This document shows positions 22,032-33,486 of a DNA stretch of 64,000 nucleotides, in pieces. Location: NCBI GenBank assembly GCA_012931725.1, contig CM022949.1, forward strand, positions 70,763,356 through 70,827,355, read 5' to 3'. The stretch comes from Litsea cubeba. Lineage: Eukaryota > Streptophyta > Magnoliopsida > Laurales > Lauraceae. The position numbers and the translations under genes were made by a program. The notes beneath the pieces were generated by a model that was given only the letters and a program-made list of their open reading frames with translations, was not told where the DNA came from and searched no databases. How positions within the stretch are numbered: the first letter of the stretch is position 1; every line of letters starts with the position of its first letter.

Positions 22032-23889
22032 TGTTGGAAATAGGGTGGGCCCCTCTAGGATAGGTTTCAAAACTTTTGACCCACTTGACGCAGGGATCAA
22101 CTATCTAGAAGGCTATAAAACCCAGTCCAAGATCTATGTCCTCAATCTCGGCTATCATGATCAGTAAATACAATCTATCTAGAAGATAGAAACAGCAACT
22201 AACAAGCATCCATAATAATCTACAACATGCAAGGAAGTGGATTATACCTTTGGAGCTCGGTTGTGCTCTAATGGAGAAGTTGCGTCTTTCTTTGATGATG
22301 AAACGCTTTCACTAATCAAATAGGAATCTCAAAGACCTCTTGATCTTCCACGCTATGACCCGTATCAGATTCTCCTTTTTCTCAAGAAGATGGTGGGATC
22401 TCCAAGAGAAAACTACTAGGAACTCTAGGGAGGAACTAGAAAGAGAACTAGAAGAGGGAGAGGAGAAGAGGCATGTGCAACACTTGCACAAAGAAGCCTT
22501 GGGCGTGAATCCCTAGGTGGATGTATGCATGGACGTGCAACACCTTGCCCTCCTCTATTTATAGCTTAAAAGCAATTAATCCACCTCCTCTTTCTAATTG
22601 AAATAGAAGTCTCACTTCTCTAACAATTAGTAACTCTCTTCTATTACTAGTTAAGATAGAAGTCTTACTTCCACAATAATTAGTAACTTACTATATCATA
22701 ATTAGAAGTCTCACTTCTAATATAATTAGTAACTTTCCAATTCCTTTCTAATTAAAATAGAAGTCTCACTTGTACTAAAATTAGTAAGTCTATTATTATC
22801 ACTATTAGAAGTCCCACTTCAAATAGAAATAGTAACTTTCCTTTTAGAGTTCAACTAGAATTAGATACTTTCTAATAATTGGGCTAGCGTGGGGACCACT
22901 AGGGATTCCTTAGAAAGCTGGCTCCAACTGGGACTCGCGACCCCACATCTCAGGTGTAATCCGGGCCCACAGTTTATTGCAAATAACTCCACTATATAAA
23001 TGCAATTGAACTCCAGTCTTAGGAATATTACATAGAAGACCTTAGACTTCCACATTACCATAAGTAGGCCCCTCTATCAATATCCATGGATCAATTGGAC
23101 CTGTCTTCCAAACTAGATCCATATCTTATTATCCTTGAGCCCCAATTAATTATAATGATCATAGGTACCTTTCCAATTAACTCTTAATCGGAATGGGTGC
23201 GCACTTACCAATGATAAATCCATTAATTGGCACAAGGGGATATTAAAGATAGATTCCATCTTGACCATTGAATGTTCCCACAGCTCTACTACCACGTACC
23301 CAAATCACCGAGGTGTTGACCTACAGTTGGCCTCACTCATTGGTGACTCAAAGCAAATGAATAGATAGAAACTTGAGTTCATTAATGTCTCAGGATTGAG
23401 AGCCTATTGCTAGGGAATTATGAGAGCAGACCTTAAAGTAAAGACAGTGTTTATAAGGTGCTTCTCATGGTCCTTTAATACATCCAATGTACCAGCACTA
23501 TAATCCAGAATCTTCTATTCTGATGATCGAGACAAATCACACTATCTAATAGTGGTCAAAGTGCTGCAACCTTGTCAGTATGAGATGTCCAGTCTCATGA
23601 GATGTCCTCATGAGATGTCCAGTCTCATCACTGGTTGTGAAGATATTTAAGTATAAGTTTTGTCACACATGTCTCCCGTATGTGGATCTCATCCATACAC
23701 ATGTGTTACATCTAATATACTTGTGGACTCTGGTTCATCTCATGAACCATCATGTCATTCGTATTGGTTTTATGCAAGTATATAATAAATCACCATTCAT
23801 CTCATAAAAAGTAAGCATGAATATATGAATAAATAAAGAATTTAATCAATTTATTATATCATCTACTGGATTGAGTCCATAAACTAACA
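22032..23889 (-). repeat. E2 5' LTR
   Basis: This 1,858-bp LTR is the partner of 3,514-5,340. On the minus strand it runs TGTTAGTTTATGG to TTTCCAACA. A TATA box (CTATAAATAG on the minus strand) lies near 22,556-22,566. Relative to the 3' LTR it carries a short repeat expansion of 'tgagatgtccagtctca' near 23,580-23,630. The target duplication tgtac follows at 23,890-23,894. Confidence 0.93.
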
Positions 23890-24338
23890 TGTACCCGGTG
23901 CAGACAACTGAGACACAATCCCATGTTGTGTGAGGTACTCTTTGAACTCACCTAGGAGGTACTCCCCACCTCGATCAGATCGAAGGGCTTTGATATGTTT
24001 CCCTAGTTGTAACTCCGCCTCAGCCTGGAATTGCTTGAATTTATCAAACGCCTCAGACTTGCGTCGCATTAAGTACACATATTTATACATAGAGTAATCA
24101 TCAGTGAAGGTGATGAAATACTCATAACCTCCTGGAGCGGTTTGTTCATAGGACCACACACATTAGTGTGAACCAATTCTAACAACTCTTTTGACCTTAG
24201 TCCCTTTGCAGAGAATGACCTTTTGGTCATCTTTCCCTTGAGACAAGATTCGCACTGAGGCAATGGTTCAAGATCTAATGAGCTCAAAGGCCCATCTTCT
24301 ACCAACCTCTGAATCCATTTTAGGTTAATGTGACCCAA
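23890..24338 (-). pseudogene. E1 integrase, N-terminal half
   Basis: The order on the minus strand is the copia zinc-binding pre-integrase region (MGHINLKWIQRLV, CESCLKGKMTKRSF), the first core motif LVHTNVCGPM, and then in a shifted frame GGYEYFITFTDDYS, ALRSDRGGEYL with the second catalytic Asp, and SQLSAPGT. That frame meets the E2 insertion at 23,890 and resumes at 3,513 with PQQNGVAERR. Two defects are visible: a single-base frameshift near 24,130, and Asn where the first catalytic Asp should be (HTN instead of HTD). The protein would therefore be inactive even without E2. Confidence 0.87.
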
Positions 24339-24347
24339 ACGTAAGTG

Positions 24348-25631
24348 CTAAAGATAAGTGTCATTGGTTGAAGATACCTTCCTTTTAAGGGAAGTTGAGC
24401 TTTCTAGTTGTACATTATGCAGTGTGGGAGCAATAAGATATATATAAAATAAGTTGTCATGCATTCTACCGGAAAATATAACATTTCCATCTCTATTGAT
24501 ATCAACCCCAGAATGGAAGGAAATTGAATAATTAAATTCAATGAGTCTGGAAAATGAAATTAAATTCTTCCTCATGTCCGGAACATAGAAAACATTATTT
24601 AAAACTAATATCTTATCACATGAAAAATGTAAGGAAACAACTCCCACTGCAACTGCCCAAACTTTGGCTCCAGTTCCAACTCTAAAAGCAAACTCTCCTT
24701 TCTCAAACTTCTGTATTATCTGAAACCCCTGCAATGAATTGCAGATATGATTAGTGGCTCCAGAGTCTACTATCCACAAATCAGTAGAATCAACCATAAG
24801 ACAAGTTTCAATGTAATAGGAAAGAGATATACCTTTCTTAACTGAGGCTAGGAACTTGGGACAATCTTTCTTCCAATGACCCCCTTTTGGCTTTTCACCT
24901 GTACCCTTGTCCTTCTTTTTACCAGTATTGCCCTTTTTCTGTCCCTTTCTTTTATCCTGCTTCTTCTTGAACTTCTTCCCTTTCGGGTTCAGTTTAGAGG
25001 AAGACTGGAAAAAGTGAGCTTGGGCTTTGGGCTTCATGATAGCCTCTGCCGCCTGGAGTTCTTTCATTAACTCAGATAGAGTCATGTCCATCTTGCTCAT
25101 ATTGAAATTGAGCTTGAACTGAGTGAAAGAGTCCGGCAGAGTTTCGAGAATCATATCAGTTTGACTCTCTGCATCAATCTTAGCCCCTAGAATCTCAGCC
25201 ACATTGAAACAATCCATCATCTTGAGCATATGCTCTCTGACAGGTGTTCCCTCAGTCATCCTAGTATTCATGATTGTCCTTATAGCAGCTTGCCTAGCTG
25301 GCCTGCTTTTGTCTGCGAACATCTCAGACAAGGACATCATGATGTCAGAAGCTGTGTCCATTTGCTCGTGCTGTGTTTGCAACACGTTGGACATGGATGC
25401 AAGCATGTAGCATTTAGCCATGCTATTCGCTTTCTTCCATTTCCTTTCAGCCTTTAGCTGGTCATAAGTAGAATCAGCATAAATCTCAGGATAGGGTTCC
25501 GACAAGACATACTTGTACTCCTCAGCAGTGAGTACTATGTCAAGATTTCTCTTCCAATCTACGTAATTAGGGCCAGTCAGTTTGTTCTCACGAAGAATGT
25601 TCATCAACGGTCTAAAAGAATCCTTAGTCAT
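24348..25631 (-). CDS. gag: E1 gag-protease (copia), zinc knuckle truncated
   Basis: Gag and the start of the polyprotein lie in one frame. The ATG at 25,631 (MTKDSFRPLMNIL) is chosen over an upstream non-ATG start. Gag landmarks are LTGPNYVDWKRNLDIVLTA, RPARQAAIRTIMNTRMTEG and QTDMILETLPDSF, followed by a Lys-rich segment. The zinc knuckle has lost its front half: only GHWKKDCPKF remains, without the first two Cys. The aspartic protease follows with an intact active site in LWIVDSGATNHICN near 24,770, and the frame runs on through the protease to a stop at 24,348 just before the integrase zinc region. E2 gag is similar along its whole length, so E1 and E2 belong to related lineages. Confidence 0.86.
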   Translation of the reverse strand: MTKDSFRPLMNILRENKLTGPNYVDWKRNLDIVLTAEEYKYVLSEPYPEIYADSTYDQLKAERKWKKANSMAKCYMLASMSNVLQTQHEQMDTASDIMMSLSEMFADKSRPARQAAIRTIMNTRMTEGTPVREHMLKMMDCFNVAEILGAKIDAESQTDMILETLPDSFTQFKLNFNMSKMDMTLSELMKELQAAEAIMKPKAQAHFFQSSSKLNPKGKKFKKKQDKRKGQKKGNTGKKKDKGTGEKPKGGHWKKDCPKFLASVKKGISLSYYIETCLMVDSTDLWIVDSGATNHICNSLQGFQIIQKFEKGEFAFRVGTGAKVWAVAVGVVSLHFSCDKILVLNNVFYVPDMRKNLISFSRLIEFNYSISFHSGVDINRDGNVIFSGRMHDNLFYIYLIAPTLHNVQLESSTSLKRKVSSTNDTYL

Positions 25632-27406
25632 CTCTCTCTGGATTTGAAATGGCTTATAATTAGACGGGCAGTATATATGTAACATGCGTATGGTGCTAGT
25701 TATAAAAGGAAAAAGATGCACAAATCTTTTTTAACATTATTTAACCCTAATCATAATGTATCAGTGTTTCAACCTCCTCATAGACCCTCCATCGAAGGGA
25801 TGGCCGAGCCTACAGTCACGTTGAATTAAGGTATGCTTATTTGGATTATCACTATCTGGATACACATATCCAGTGGCAGTCCAATCACTGATTGGTTTGG
25901 CCTCATATGACAAATAACTCTAACTCCTAGGGAGAGGTCATTACCGTCTTATGTCAAGTGTATTACCATCTCTTATGAAATTTCCCTGAATGTCTATGAC
26001 TTGAGTCCTCCGAAGGGAAGTGACTTTAATCCATTCTTAAAGTGAACTTTAGTAAAGAGCTCCACCGAAGGGATGGCCACTCCCACCAACACTTCATTGA
26101 CATTCTATAGAAGTGATCTTTAGTAAAGAACTCCACCGAAGGGATGGCCGCTCCTACTAACACCTCATTATGAATATTCACATTAGTTCACCCACTAACC
26201 CATCAAAGTGATCTTTAGTAAAGAACTCCACCGAAAGGGTGGCCGCTCCCACTAACACCTTATTGAGATAACATGAACCGAGAATGGAAGGCCGTGGGGT
26301 TTTCCAAACCCCTCTCCCACTTGATTATTTATCACTAGGATTTAAAAAAAAAAAATTCTTTTTGACCTTTACATTGTTTACTAAAAAACTCTTTTAAATC
26401 TAGCAAACTTAGTTAATTAAAATTATGACTCAATGACTTAAGTCATCTTAAAAATAAATAACCTTTGCTTTAAAACATTTGAGTAAATCCCTTTAAAGAG
26501 TCAAAAACCTAACTTGGGTTATGGGAATCCTTAGGTAGCATCTTATTAGATTTTAGTTTAGCCTCTTTTGGAAACCAAGGGTACCAAGATAAACTAAACC
26601 CTAACCAATTTTAAACCTTAGACAAATAGAAGGTGCTGGTCTAAGTTCCGTTTAAAAACAATTAGCCAAACTAAAAACAATCCAATATAGAAAGATGCCA
26701 ATTTTAAAACCTAATGGTGGCCATGTTTCTAGGTGACAATTATAGCAATTATATAAAGCATTCAACCATGCATTCCATATATAAAAGCAAATAAAAAAAG
26801 AATGCGATCCTTGATGGCTCTCTGCTCTTTGGATTTCAAATCCTTATCCAACAAGGACATCAAAAATAGATCTCATCTTGCACCAAGAATCATTGTCTCC
26901 TCCATCACTAAGGAACCCGGTTACTAGCAACCTATCTTGCTTGAAGCTTTCTTCTTCTTGCTTGTTGCAATAAATGAAATTTATACAAGCAAACCCATGA
27001 AAAACAAAACCAAAAATTACATTGGAGATGCCTATGCTTTTCAAGAAAGCTTACATCAAGACTAGTTGGAATAAAAGTAAGGAAAAAAATACAACTTCCT
27101 ATGATTGCTAAACGCGCAATCGTACACTTTCCAACTAATGAAAAAAAATATCCATATCCACACAATAAAAATGCGAACCATCAAGGATGTAAATATGGCT
27201 GCAAACAAAGAGGTTAGTGCATGCAAAATGCAATGTACAGCACTATACAGATCTGGAAAATAAATTCCAGCAATCTGAAAACAGCCTGCATGCATTATAC
27301 AGCATCATACAGATCTAGAAAATAAATTCCAGAGGGTGCCACCATGCCCTTAATTAAACTAGGATTAATATTAACACAACATGGGATCATGATTTCACAT
27401 GGAGTG
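25632..27406 (-). other. E1 5' leader with repeated GGCCATCCCTTCGG motif
   Basis: This is the noncoding leader between the primer site and gag. Three repeats with a conserved ~60-bp core start at 26,042, 26,113 and 26,208 (gatctttagtaaagaact, then ccaccgaagggatggcc). A partial copy lies near 25,789. On the RNA strand the core reads GGCCATCCCTTCGG. The remainder is A/T-rich with no recognised gene. Confidence 0.7.
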
Positions 27407-27418
27407 GCTCTGATACCA
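27407..27418 (-). other. E1 primer-binding site (initiator Met tRNA)
   Basis: The minus strand reads TGGTATCAGAGC one base after the LTR end (TTCTTTCA). Confidence 0.92.
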
Positions 27419-27419
27419 C

Positions 27420-29449
27420 TGAAAGAACATGCGATATTTTAGATCTGGACATCACTAGGGGAAGACGTCCATGGCTGATTTGGAATAAGCAAAATAGATT
27501 TTAAAAAATCTGATCTCAGCAGCGCAGCACAGCCATATAAATCGCATAAAAACTCCATCGAATCATGATCAACAAGTGTATAATAAAAGGAGATAAAAAA
27601 AGACTATTACCTTGATGATATGAAGACTTCAAATATCTTAAAATGAAGATCCAAAGGGTTGATCTCAGATCTGCAATCAGCAATCTGGTTGCTGGAATTT
27701 TCAGCAGTAGCCTTGCTTTTGATCTTCTCCTCTATTTCACTTCCAAATCTGATTGGCTAAGATAGTGGGATCTGAATATGGATTTCTTGATGGGTTTTCT
27801 GAATTATACTATATGGAAAAATTCAAACTAGAAGCTCTTTTCCAGGAAGAAGAATAAGAGGCCAAGGACGTGTGCAAGAATGGGTGTGGACGGCCAAGGA
27901 ATGTATTCCTCTTTTTATTGCAAACCTAGGGATGACTTTCCCTAAAGACTTTTCCTACTAATCCTCTTGGACGTCCCTCAAAAGGAATATACCATGCTAA
28001 GATTTATTTCCTTCTAAGTTCACTCCAATTAGAAAAGGAAAATAAAAAGGAACATCCCATAAACTTAGCAATTAGTTACCTTAGGTGTGCAACACCTACT
28101 AATTTTAAGTTTCTAAAATAAAAAGGAAACTATACTATAGGAATTCTTATCCAAAGATGAGTCCAACTTTCCAAGTAAAGAAACCTACTCAAAGTTTGAA
28201 ACCTCTCACAAGTAGTTCCTATTATGGCCGACCCACATGATTATAAATGACACCATGGCCCACAAGTCAATAATTTAGCTAGAGTCAAATTCATGTATGC
28301 CATCAAATGCCTATTTGAATTTAAACTCAAAATTATTTTTTCACTAAAATAATTCAACCACATGTCATCTAAACAAATTAGGAAACCATGCCAATATAGG
28401 AAAGTGACTAGAGAAGGGACCAAAAGACATATTTGCCCTTGGCTCCCAAAATGACCAAAATGTCCATGCTAAACCCATAGCAACATTAAGACCATTTTAA
28501 CCTTAACTCATTCCACTAAAGAGTTATGGTTGAACTCCAGGAACAAATATTTAATATGATTTTAAGCTAGTCAGAAAGTGACAGTTGTCTTCGACTTACT
28601 AAGTGAAATGACCAAAATGCCCCTCTATGTAACATCCATAATCAAGTCAGGTTATTAAAGGCACTATCAACCTTCTCGATTACATCTCAACCTTAGAACT
28701 TCATATCCTTGACTTAATCATCATCCGGATATCATTCTCTTGGTCCAGGGAGCGACCCACAAGTTCAATATCCATATGGAACATCCATATACTAAGATCT
28801 TAGATTTTGATGATTAATCGGATAATTCTAAGGGGACGATCACTCCATCATTAGAAGGCATAGATTCTTTATTGCATCTACACATCCCAACTGATCAAGC
28901 CCGAGCACCCAAAACACAGAGCTGTTGACCCATGTGAAGGTTCTCACCCATAGTGAATTAAAGCACAAGAACTCGACTCCGTCAGTTCATCCACAAATGC
29001 TCAAGATTAAGAGCACTGGTCACTCAGTAGCATGAGGTGACTCGATCTCTCTCAGTGATAGTACTATTTTAGATATCACACCTACAATGGTCCTGTTCAA
29101 TGCATGACATATGCACTAATGAGATAAATCCGGGAAAGGCCTCCCGTGACTTAGGTAAGTCACCCTGAATACAGGAGAGTATCTTACTATAACTTACACC
29201 AAGATGAAGTGCCCAACTCCATCTCTCAGTTATGAACAAATTTATTGTTTCCAGTGTCCATGAGTCAGACCTATCTGTGTGAAGCCACTACACACCTAAT
29301 TCATTTACTAGAAACAATGGGCCTTACACAACCATACATATATACATGTTTAAAGAGAAAAGAGTCATTCCATTAAATAACCAGTAAATATCCAGTAACA
29401 TAGATGAAAGTGCAGCCAGTGGGCTTTAGGGCATACACCAATCCCAACA
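27420..29449 (-). repeat. E1 5' LTR (2,030 bp)
   Basis: This is the complete LTR of E1. On the minus strand it runs TGTTGGGATTGG (29,449) to TTCTTTCA (27,420). A TATA-like AATAAAAAG lies near 27,913-27,923 on the minus strand, in the position usual for a U3/R border. The partner is 1-1,327. The base after the LTR begins E0 sequence (tagac, the presumed target duplication, whose mate is outside the window). Confidence 0.92.
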
Positions 29450-29461
29450 TAGACCATGCAA

Positions 29462-29610
29462 TCTCCCTTTGGCAAGATATACAATCTCTCCCCCTTTGGA
29501 AGATAATACAATATCTCCCCCTTTGACCTACAACTCCCCCTTCGACATTAGACTTGAGTATTCTCTCCCCCTTAATCTCTCAATTTTCTCCCCCTTTGAC
29601 ATTAAATTGC
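29462..29610 (-). other. E0 cluster of polypurine-like tracts
   Basis: About six copies of a motif reading CAAAGGGGGAGA, or close to it, on the minus strand lie within 150 bp. This is the form seen upstream of the 3' LTR in SIRE-type copia elements and in E5 here. It suggests that the 3' end of E0 lay just to the left before E1 inserted. Confidence 0.6.
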
Positions 29611-31841
29611 AAAGGTATCATCAATTGAAGAGGTTAGGAATTTCTTCAAGTTGTACCTACACACATGAAACAAGGAAAATACCTTTTAATAGCACCTGTT
29701 AACAAATGAAATCGAAAATGAAATTCATAATAGGATATCATGTATGGGTAGTAAGCTTAAGGGTATAGAGCCAATGCATGGGTAATTTGATCAATGCTAA
29801 TACTTCCTTAGAAGATTTACACTCCCCCTCAATCCATAATCTCCTTTGGTCAAACTTTTGACAAGAATTTAACTATTAGGTGCAAGAAGAAGATGGTTTA
29901 ACCAATTGAGGATTATCTTCAAGGGAAGGATTAGATACCAATTGATAATAATTGACTATAAAGCTCAAAATGATTAAATTACCAAAATAAAGAGCAAAGG
30001 TCAAGAGGATAACAATCATGGATATCAACTGAAATAAAAATACCAATTGAGATTTAAGGATATGACTATTAATTCAATCACTCTAAAATGAGATAGAAAG
30101 AATGTAACTATTAAGATTAATCCAAAATAGAGCTATCCATGATGTTATGGGGTTTACTAAACATAGCATCAATTAATATAACTATGAAAGACATATGCTA
30201 TGAATATTTTGAAATTATTTCATTTAATCATTAAATGTGACTATTATGTGCAAGATGAGTGAAATGAAGTTCAAAAACATGAAGCCTACCTCAACCAATA
30301 ACCAACCAAGATTATGAATACATAAACATGGTGGTCATGAGATATACCTATTTGAGCAAGAGAGGGGGCAAACACGAAAAATTGCATTTTGAAAAAATAT
30401 GACTTGGTAGAGAATGCAATTTTCAAAGTGTCAAATCATATGAATTCAACATGCATATAAGATCCATCAACCAATAGATATAACTCTTAAATACAAGGAG
30501 TGGATTTCAAAGAGGTTCATATGATCAAGATCACTACTATGAAGATGTAAGATGACATCACTAAGGAAAAATACATATGTATTAACATCATAACCATCCA
30601 TTTCAAATAATGACTAGAAAACACAAAAGATGAATTTGAGAGTTCTAGTATGGTATGCACAAATATAACTAAGAACACAACCATACAAGGAACCAATAGA
30701 CATTTGAATAGAGAGGATTAATTAAAATCAATATCTAACATGTAAAAACTCCACTCTAGCAAATGTACTATGAGAGTCATGAAATATTATCACTATACAT
30801 TGAAAAGATGCACAAGTCTATGTATACAATGCAAAACTATTTCATGATTCACAAGTCATACAAATGAATTTGCTCATAAAAGAAAGTAACTAGAAGAGCA
30901 AAGAAGAAAATTGTTTATAACATCATTCATTTCCAGTTTTAAGATGATATATATAAATGCATAAGGAAATGAGAACACGGAACATGCTTTGGTGATTATA
31001 ACTATTGATGTTTTAGAGCATTTCCATTCATACAATCTTCAAATTTTCTCAATAAATAAAATTCAACAATGAGCATAAAGACGATGATTTTGAAGATAAC
31101 ACATAATCAATTTTCAATTTGTATTTTAAAGAATATAACCACAAGTGCTCATACAAATTGACTTGAACAAGTATGACTTGATATCAATTGGAAAATACAT
31201 TCAAATAAAAAGTATAACTATAAGACTCTAACCAATTGAATCTCAAGTATATCAAAGAATTTGATTTTCATATAAAGAATCTAACTTAGTAAGTATATAA
31301 TGAAAATCAATTTTGATCCTCATGTCTCATCAATGAGGCTCAATCATTTTTCAACTTGCATTTTTTTAAAATGATATAACTTATTTGAAACACGTACAAG
31401 TTGATTTTTCAAAACACTAATTTTCCATATGAAAGTATAACTTAGAAATCCATGGAAAATCCAAATTGTTTCAAATCATTTGTTTTTCAAAATAATCTAA
31501 CTATGACATCCATACAAATAATTTTACAACAACAATCGATCATGAATAATCTAGCTATGAAAGCTTTTGAAATCATAATCAATTGATCATATATAGAAAT
31601 GCAATACAAGTGATATAACTATATAAGAGCAAAAAGCAAATCTATCATGAGGAAATTATAATCAAATGATTTTGAAAACCATAATATGTAACTAGAGAAG
31701 TACATGAAGACAAAATCAATTAATCATAAGGAAACAATGCATTTTAAGAAATGTCACTATGAAAGAACAAAATGTAAATGTATCATGACCAATGAAAGGA
31801 TTTAACTATAAAGGATAGGTTGGTCAATGAGGTTCAAGGCC
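29611..31841 (-). other. E0 A/T-rich internal region, no recognised gene
   Basis: This 2.2-kb A/T-rich stretch lies where copia pol would be expected, yet shows no protease, integrase, RT or RNase H motif in any frame. About twenty copies of a short motif of the type ATAACTATGAAA recur at uneven spacing of 50-150 bp (for example near 30,178, 31,213, 31,497, 31,614 and 31,801). Confidence 0.55.
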
Positions 31842-32300
31842 TTAAGGTTTGTCTAAGAATCTAACTTTAGGAATCCACCTAAGGTCTTGAGAGGGTTGAT
31901 CTTTGAGGTCTAGTTTAGAAGTCCCACCAACTCTAGGAGATTTGACTTGATAAATTTTGGACCTATCACCATGAGATTTGAATAATTTAAACTTAGGTTG
32001 GTGATTAGTCTCTTGAAATTGGTGAGTTTGTTTCTTAGGGGATTGATTCAATTTTCTTTTCTTCTTATTTTCTCCCTTTATTTGACTTTTGAATTTTAAA
32101 TTTAACTTTGTAACTTTCTTCAAAAGTTCTTTCATTTGTGGTTTAAGGGAGGTAGGTTGAGAAGCTTTTTGTTGATAGATTCTTTTATCTTTGGTTTAAC
32201 TTATTTAACCTTTTTAGAATCTATCTTAGGAGACTCCTTTTTAATAGGTTTGACTTGTTTAGTCTTCTTGGAGTCTTCCTTGATTTTTAGTGTCTTGTCC
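31842..32300 (-). pseudogene. E0 Lys-rich open segments after the gag-like ORF
   Basis: A 98-codon open frame (31,842-32,135), joined in shifted frames to the end of the gag-like ORF, reads as very Lys- and Ser-rich sequence (KKVTKLNLKFKSQIKGENKK and similar). No domain was recognised. Low-complexity basic stretches of this kind follow the zinc knuckle in some SIRE-type gags. It may be the decayed end of the E0 gag or a spacer; support for translation is weak. Confidence 0.4.
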
Positions 32301-32301
32301 A

Positions 32302-33282
32302 TCATAGAGAGTTTAATTTTCCTTTCTTGGGTTCATAGATAGGTTTAGACACATGGCTTCTTCTTAGTTTGCACTCAAACCTAAAATGTACTTCAATGCC
32401 ACAATAATTACATTTAGGCATGTGCAAGGAAGAGTGAGTGCTAGAGAATGAGGACTCACCTTTCACAAATGTGTTGGTGAATTTACGGTCATGTGAAATA
32501 TGCCTATCAAATCCAAGACCCGTCCTATCTCTTTGAGATTTGCCCAATTTAAATAACTTTTCAAATTTCTCTTCACCTTGGGTAAATTTGCACTCATATT
32601 TTTGTTTGTAACTTTCAAGTTGAGTGAGTTGGTTTTTAAGGGTTGAATTTTCATTTTTAACTTTTGTTAATTCATTTTCAATTCCCTTAAAGATGTTTAC
32701 TTCTTCATGGGCAAGTTTTAATTCAAATTTAATTTCATTATTAATAACATTAGATCCAACTTCTAGAGTTTTTATCTTGTTTCGAGCATTAGATAAATTT
32801 TCCTTAGTGATAGTCAACTTGGATTCTAAATTGTTAATGTTTTCATCTTGGCTTTGTAATTGATCTCTTAGTTTTAAGTTTTCCTTATTAAGATTATCAT
32901 AACCTATCTTTGATTCATTTAGTTCATCTTTAATATTAGATAGGTTATGCAAAGAGATCATGAACTTAGATTCTACACAATTTATTACTTCTTCTTTCTC
33001 TCTAAGTTCATCTGTAGAAGAGACTAATTCTTTGTTTAGTTTTTTAGATTCTTCTTTTAATTTTTTATTATTCTTAGCAAGCTTTAATGACAATGCATAC
33101 AATTCTTCATAAGCTTGTTGAAGGTCATCTTCTTTTTCATCATTTTCTTCTTCTTTTAATTCAAGTTGAGATTCATTAAATTCAAAGTTTGAATCTCCAA
33201 TTGTGGGAAGGATGGGTCTAGAAGAATCTACACAAGAATCTACACATTCTAAAATAGTGGAATCCATTCTAATGATTTTCAT
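32302..33282 (-). CDS. E0 gag-like coiled-coil protein with CCHC knuckle
   Basis: This frame of 326 codons starts at the ATG on 33,282, about 100-200 bp downstream of the primer sites. An acidic N-terminal part is followed by a long coiled coil (about residues 50-240: EELYALSLKLAKNNKKLKEE, ENLKLRDQLQSQDENINNLE), then a zinc knuckle CNYCGIEVHFRFEC near residue 300. Coiled coil plus CCHC matches the C-terminal half of SIRE-type copia gag. The N-terminal gag domain that packs the particle is missing, and no pol follows. E0 thus looks like a non-autonomous derivative that keeps the RNA-binding end of gag. An alternative is a fragment of an old element; the uninterrupted frame argues mildly against that. 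Confidence 0.7.
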   Translation of the reverse strand: MKIIRMDSTILECVDSCVDSSRPILPTIGDSNFEFNESQLELKEEENDEKEDDLQQAYEELYALSLKLAKNNKKLKEESKKLNKELVSSTDELREKEEVINCVESKFMISLHNLSNIKDELNESKIGYDNLNKENLKLRDQLQSQDENINNLESKLTITKENLSNARNKIKTLEVGSNVINNEIKFELKLAHEEVNIFKGIENELTKVKNENSTLKNQLTQLESYKQKYECKFTQGEEKFEKLFKLGKSQRDRTGLGFDRHISHDRKFTNTFVKGESSFSSTHSSLHMPKCNYCGIEVHFRFECKLRRSHVSKPIYEPKKGKLNSL

Positions 33283-33366
33283 AAAAACACAATACTAGGG
33301 TTTTAACTCTAGGTTTTTACACCTAATCAATAGTTCCTAACACTTGATCCTAAAATAGAGCACGAG

Positions 33367-33389
33367 GCTCTGATACCAATTGAAAGTCC
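33367..33389 (-). repeat. E0 second copy of primer site plus LTR tip
   Basis: This 23-bp stretch (primer site complement gctctgatacca plus aattgaaagtcc) is repeated exactly at 33,473-33,495, 106 bp away. It includes the last nine bases of the LTR. Confidence 0.85.
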
Positions 33390-33474
33390 TACTCCGATAG
33401 GATTTCAAATTGGGGGACCTAGAGTTGCTAAGGATCAACTCTGGGTTGTTAAGCCCTATAATGGAGTAACCCGC

Positions 33475-33484
33475 TCTGATACCA
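33475..33484 (-). other. E0 primer-binding site (initiator Met tRNA)
   Basis: TGGTATCAGAGC on the minus strand (33,473-33,484) lies two bases after the LTR end. This is the functional copy next to the LTR. Confidence 0.9.
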
Positions 33485-33486
33485 AT

